A stretch of DNA of 29,275 bases from JAVJSU01 sp040219275 (GTDB lineage Bacteria > Chloroflexota > Anaerolineae > Aggregatilineales > Phototrophicaceae): contig JAVJSU010000022.1 of assembly GCA_040219275.1 (NCBI GenBank), positions 1 to 29,275 on the forward strand. The letters run 5' to 3'. The notes below the pieces were generated by a model that saw only the letters and a list, made by a program, of their open reading frames with translations, did no database searches and had not been told where the DNA came from. Both the position numbers and the translations under genes were made by a program. Each line of letters opens with the position of its first letter. Position 1 is the first letter of the stretch. This document shows positions 26,563-29,275 of the stretch, one piece after another.

Positions 26563-27047
26563 TACAACGAATGCGATTTGTTGGACCCGGTTTTACTCTA
26601 CAAGCTCCTACGAATTGGTTGGTAATTTCTTCTAATGAGAACCAAACGGTGTGGCTTTCTCCACCGATCACGCAAGATAATCGGCAACATGCCAACTTGG
26701 GGCTAATGATTGCACAGATTGTAGAAGACATTACCCCGGAACAATACATGCAACGCACTTTAGAAAGTCAGGTGAATACCTATAAAGATTTCCAGATATT
26801 GAGCGAAAACCAGATTTCTGCGAATACCGGAGAAAGCGGCATTTATGTACAGATGTCGTGGTATAACGAACGTGAAGATCTTTTTGTCACTCAATCACAT
26901 TTCTATTTTGCGAAAGAGAATAAGGTCTATCTGTTTGTGGGAAGCCGCCCGACGGAACTCCCTGAAGAACAGGCCGGTGAAATAGATGGTCTTTTTCAGA
27001 GCATGATCGATAGTCTCAATTTTGAAGAAATACCGCTGTTTAGTTGA
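26559..27047 (+). CDS. Small effector-associated protein, possibly DUF1795/Mog1-PsbP-like
   Basis: The start is TTG 26559, overlapping the hydrolase stop in TTGA with AGGGGGA seven bases ahead. The ATG at 26571 would sit 19 bases from that site. The product has 162 residues, with no signal peptide or membrane segment. The pattern of an early FTLQAPTNWLV strand, a helix around EQYMQRTLESQV, a strand with GIYVQMSWY and a closing helix resembles the Mog1/PsbP-like fold of DUF1795 and LpqN proteins. DUF1795 (EagR) proteins are chaperones of type VI effectors, so a cytosolic chaperone or immunity role for the overlapping hydrolase is a reasonable but unproven inference. Confidence 0.65.
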   Translation: MIQRMRFVGPGFTLQAPTNWLVISSNENQTVWLSPPITQDNRQHANLGLMIAQIVEDITPEQYMQRTLESQVNTYKDFQILSENQISANTGESGIYVQMSWYNEREDLFVTQSHFYFAKENKVYLFVGSRPTELPEEQAGEIDGLFQSMIDSLNFEEIPLFS

Positions 27048-27142
27048 GTGCAACGTCGCACTATCGTGCTCAATGTCCGATTAAGTTATTGATGGTATAT
27101 GTAAGGAGGCGATAGCGTTTCGCAAGGTGGAGCGCAATCAAT

Positions 27143-28183
27143 ATGGCTGGTGAACACATTCGCATTGAGTATGACACTTTAGATGAGTTTGTTCGCAAAT
27201 TCGGCAATCAGGCTGATCTCACTGAAGTCCTCTATTCGCGCCTCTTTCAGCAGATGGAAGAATTGCGCGGTGGGAGCTGGATTGGGATTGGTGCAGATGC
27301 GTTTTATGAGGAAATAGAAGTCCTCGTCTTACCATCCGTAGAAAAACTATTCGTTGCTCTCCAAGAAAGCATGTACAAATTCCGCCAAATCTCCGATATG
27401 TTTGCTGAGATGGAAGCCGATGCCGCATCATTATTCGCCCAAGATTACGACATAAGTGGTATTTTAAGAACTTTGGGTAATTCTGGGGCGTTTATGTCGT
27501 CAGCGAATTTTCTTGGCGGAGAGATACTGGATACATTGATAGAATACGGTGGCATAAAACTCATGGGACAGTTGGCATCCATGACCACCACCCAAGAGGG
27601 TTTTGAGAGTGTATTAAATTTTATTGAAAGTGGAAAATTTGCAACGGGAGTTACGTTATTTAAAGGCGTGGGTGGTGGTTTACTGGATTTCGCAATGGGT
27701 GGGGAATACACGGGTGACGAGTTACTTGTCCAAACAACCAGCGGCGTTGTTCAGGCATTTCTGTTACCACCCCAAGTAGGCTTAGTCAATTCTGGCGTAC
27801 AGATTATTGGTAATCTAATGGCAGAAGGGGCTATTGCTTTTGCACCGGAACTCGCTAATGGAGACCCTATTTTAGCACAGCAGATTGAAGGGACAGCCGG
27901 ACGCTTACAAGATGCACTGGATGCGGCAGATGTTGACGCACGTATAGATGGTGTAGTGGAATCAGTGTTTGAAGGTGATCTTAATGGTGTGGTCAACGAA
28001 GGTGCAACATTCTTGTGGGGTGTTGGCGGGACAATTGTCGAAGGGGGAACGCTAATTGGAGAGGTTGGGACAGGTATTGCAAATCGCATTGCCGACAACA
28101 CGCAGATTGATGAGACCGTAGGCGAAGTTGCTAATTGGGCGGGTGATCGTGTCAATGATGTCGCCAACTTCTTCGGATTTTGA
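27143..28183 (+). CDS. WXG100 fusion with hydrophobic Gly-rich C-terminus, candidate effector
   Basis: The 346-residue product has its ATG preceded by AAGGTGGAG ten bases away. Residues 1-100 are a WXG100 domain (GGSWIGIGADAFYEEI) clearly paralogous to those of WXG100 protein 1 and the hydrolase fusion. From about residue 105 onward the sequence alternates hydrophobic, glycine-rich segments (for example GVTLFKGVGGGLLDFAMGG and ATFLWGVGGTIVEGG) with short acidic stretches. No enzyme motif is seen. Membrane insertion or pore formation is one possibility; a structural secreted protein is another. The extreme C-end contains an amphipathic stretch similar in style to that of the hydrolase fusion. 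A perfect AAGGAGG at 27103-27109 lies too far upstream to serve this start. Confidence 0.8.
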   Translation: MAGEHIRIEYDTLDEFVRKFGNQADLTEVLYSRLFQQMEELRGGSWIGIGADAFYEEIEVLVLPSVEKLFVALQESMYKFRQISDMFAEMEADAASLFAQDYDISGILRTLGNSGAFMSSANFLGGEILDTLIEYGGIKLMGQLASMTTTQEGFESVLNFIESGKFATGVTLFKGVGGGLLDFAMGGEYTGDELLVQTTSGVVQAFLLPPQVGLVNSGVQIIGNLMAEGAIAFAPELANGDPILAQQIEGTAGRLQDALDAADVDARIDGVVESVFEGDLNGVVNEGATFLWGVGGTIVEGGTLIGEVGTGIANRIADNTQIDETVGEVANWAGDRVNDVANFFGF

Positions 28184-28216
28184 CCTATATTTAGAATCTT
28201 AAGGGATTAGAAAAAT

Positions 28217-28993
28217 ATGACAGATCAAGAAGCAACACAAGAAACGCTCCGTTTAGATTTACGTATCAGCGAAGATGAGCTTAGTTTCCTGTTACGGGCA
28301 CTAGGTATTGGTGCACTACCGGGGTATAAGCCATCCGATTCTTTCGACGAAACCCGCGCACAGGCGGCACTCAATAGCCTGTTAGCGCGTCAATTTGTTC
28401 AACAAACGGACGATTATCTGGAGATTGATCAAACAATTGCCGCGCTCGTTGGTGGAGGGGCAACAACCCAGCGAGTTCTAACTGTGTTAAAAGATACACG
28501 CGCCGAGCGAAGCAATCACTGGTTTTACTTAATCCCACAGTTCACTATTTATCATAGTTCACCTGATGCCGGTGTTCATCGTTTCCAGACTGTCCCGACT
28601 GGTATGGAGCTTATTGTCCGTTTAAACGATATTATTGATCTGGATCTTACCGATAATCAGGTCGTGAATATTGCCCCGTATCTTGTTGACAAGCGCCTCT
28701 ATGATGACGCGATTACCTATCTGAATGCCAACAATCCGCAAGCCGCAATGATGCTCCTTGAAGATCATAATGTGCCGGAAGTTTATGCCAATTCCATCGT
28801 CAATTATGAACAGCGGACGATTATCATGCTGGTTCAATCTCAAGAGGAAAATACGGTGGGTGCTCCATTGCTGGTCATAAAGGCGGAAGACGGTTTTGTG
28901 ACTGTTTTACCTGAAGATGAGGGAACCATGTTACTCTTCTCTATCAAAACGGGACAAGCTGTTCTGGATGAGGTTGCAGAGTTGATGGGATAG
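28217..28993 (+). CDS. EspG-like putative ESX substrate chaperone
   Basis: This 258-residue cytosolic protein has AAGGGA ten bases before its ATG. The N-terminal half reads like an EspG family member: a strand (LRLDLRISEDEL), a helix ending in LGIGALP, then LNSLLARQFVQQTDDYLEI and a helical IDQTIAALVGGG. Later come paired strands (WFYLIPQFTIYHSS, GVHRFQTVPTGMELIV) and a C-terminal strand and helix. The length fits EspG, which binds PE-PPE substrates in mycobacteria and keeps them soluble. Coming 33 bases after the hydrophobic WXG100 fusion, a chaperone role is plausible. I rely on pattern and context; no single diagnostic motif proves it. Confidence 0.6.
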   Translation: MTDQEATQETLRLDLRISEDELSFLLRALGIGALPGYKPSDSFDETRAQAALNSLLARQFVQQTDDYLEIDQTIAALVGGGATTQRVLTVLKDTRAERSNHWFYLIPQFTIYHSSPDAGVHRFQTVPTGMELIVRLNDIIDLDLTDNQVVNIAPYLVDKRLYDDAITYLNANNPQAAMMLLEDHNVPEVYANSIVNYEQRTIIMLVQSQEENTVGAPLLVIKAEDGFVTVLPEDEGTMLLFSIKTGQAVLDEVAELMG

Positions 28994-29025
28994 TTGCGCA
29001 TTACTCCTCAGCTGAGAAATGCAAC
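28993..29025 (+). terminator. Imperfect hairpin at end of the substrate operon
   Basis: GTTG-CG-CATT pairs with AATG-CAAC around a perfect CTCAGCTGAG palindrome (29007-29016), beginning at the stop codon. It lacks a T-run, so termination strength is doubtful. A second stem, AGCGCT at 29074-29079 with AGCGCT at 29087-29092, follows. The 142 bases from 28994 to 29135 hold no gene that I can see. Confidence 0.4.
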
Positions 29026-29135
29026 GCCGCCAGCATCCCGTGCGCGCTTCCGTAAATGGTGACATATTCGGCAAGCGCTTCGTCGGAGCGCTAAAGAGTT
29101 TCGAACGTGAGCGCATTTACATACTATCCTGATTG

Positions 29136-29275
29136 CTAGGTGTACAGTCCCAAAGTGAGATGGGACGGATCAGCAGTAAATTTGTCAGGATGTTCTTGCC
29201 ATTGCTGATAGATATATTCGTAAGGAATTAGTCCTTTCAATGCCTTAAGACGCTTAGCAAAGTTATATGCCATGA
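29136..29275 (-). CDS. Transposase C-terminus, IS481/IS3-type integrase core (partial, runs off right edge)
   Basis: On the minus strand the window edge is open into 45 residues reading MAYNFAKRLKALKG, LIPYEYIYQQW and HPDKF, ending LGLYT and a TAG stop at 29138-29136. This is the familiar C-terminal tail of IS481-type transposases (YNFAKRLKTLKGLTPYE...W...P..F), after the last catalytic Glu. The N-terminal DDE core is outside the window. I do not see a clear terminal inverted repeat between the stop and the preceding gene, so the element may be decayed on this side or its end may lie close to the stop. Confidence 0.75.
   Translation of the reverse strand, partial: MAYNFAKRLKALKGLIPYEYIYQQWQEHPDKFTADPSHLTLGLYT

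Noticed and set aside
26543..26758. Minus-strand ORF overlapping the small effector partner gene
   Set aside because: Shadow of the plus-strand gene, which is supported by a stop-start overlap and a good ribosome-binding site.
27103..27109. Perfect AAGGAGG suggesting an extra small gene before 27143
   Set aside because: No ATG, GTG or TTG follows at a usable distance and an in-frame TAG at 27113 blocks an upstream start of the WXG100 fusion.
1..29275. tRNA, rRNA or riboswitch genes
   Set aside because: No cloverleaf, rRNA-like or known riboswitch pattern was recognised by eye; all intergenic stretches are short, at most 308 bases.

Overview
The window looks like an accessory locus of a Chloroflexota bacterium (Anaerolineae-type), inferred from protein style: a eukaryotic-type Ser/Thr kinase with a Thr/Pro-rich extracellular stalk, a giant Sec-exported YD-repeat protein and large Ig-like envelope proteins. 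There is no 16S or other marker here, so taxonomy is inference. Both edges carry pieces of transposase genes (an IS1595-like zinc-ribbon start at the left, an IS481/IS3-like C-terminus at the right), so the block lies between mobile elements.

Left part (239-11209, minus strand): a Ser/Thr protein kinase with one membrane span, then a 2942-residue secreted RHS/YD-repeat protein. A 308-base divergent intergenic region with two related dyads separates them from a plus-strand operon.

Middle part (11518-23709, plus strand): the machinery of a type VII (ESX/WXG100) secretion-like system. In order: a small single-span membrane protein, a PP2C phosphatase, a 1617-residue vWA/Ig-like membrane protein with a cytosolic FHA-like tail, a 1623-residue EccC/EssC-type FtsK/SpoIIIE ATPase with three P-loops, and a ubiquitin-like (YukD/EsaB)-FHA fusion. 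The last three are packed with gaps of 3 and 0 bases.

Right part (23710-28993, plus strand): a sigma70-like promoter whose -10 box sits inside a perfect dyad drives the substrate block. It holds two pairs of small WXG100-type proteins, a WXG100-serine hydrolase fusion (GYSQGG nucleophile elbow) overlapping a small partner gene, a WXG100-hydrophobic/Gly-rich fusion, and a protein resembling EspG chaperones.

Working model: kinase and PP2C set a phosphorylation state that is read by FHA domains. These domains sit on two neighbouring proteins instead of on the ATPase as in Firmicutes EssC. The ATPase exports WXG100 pairs and WXG100-fused effectors, each effector gene being followed by a candidate chaperone or immunity gene. 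Standard ESX membrane parts (EccB/D/E, MycP, or EsaA/EssA/EssB) are not recognisable in the window.
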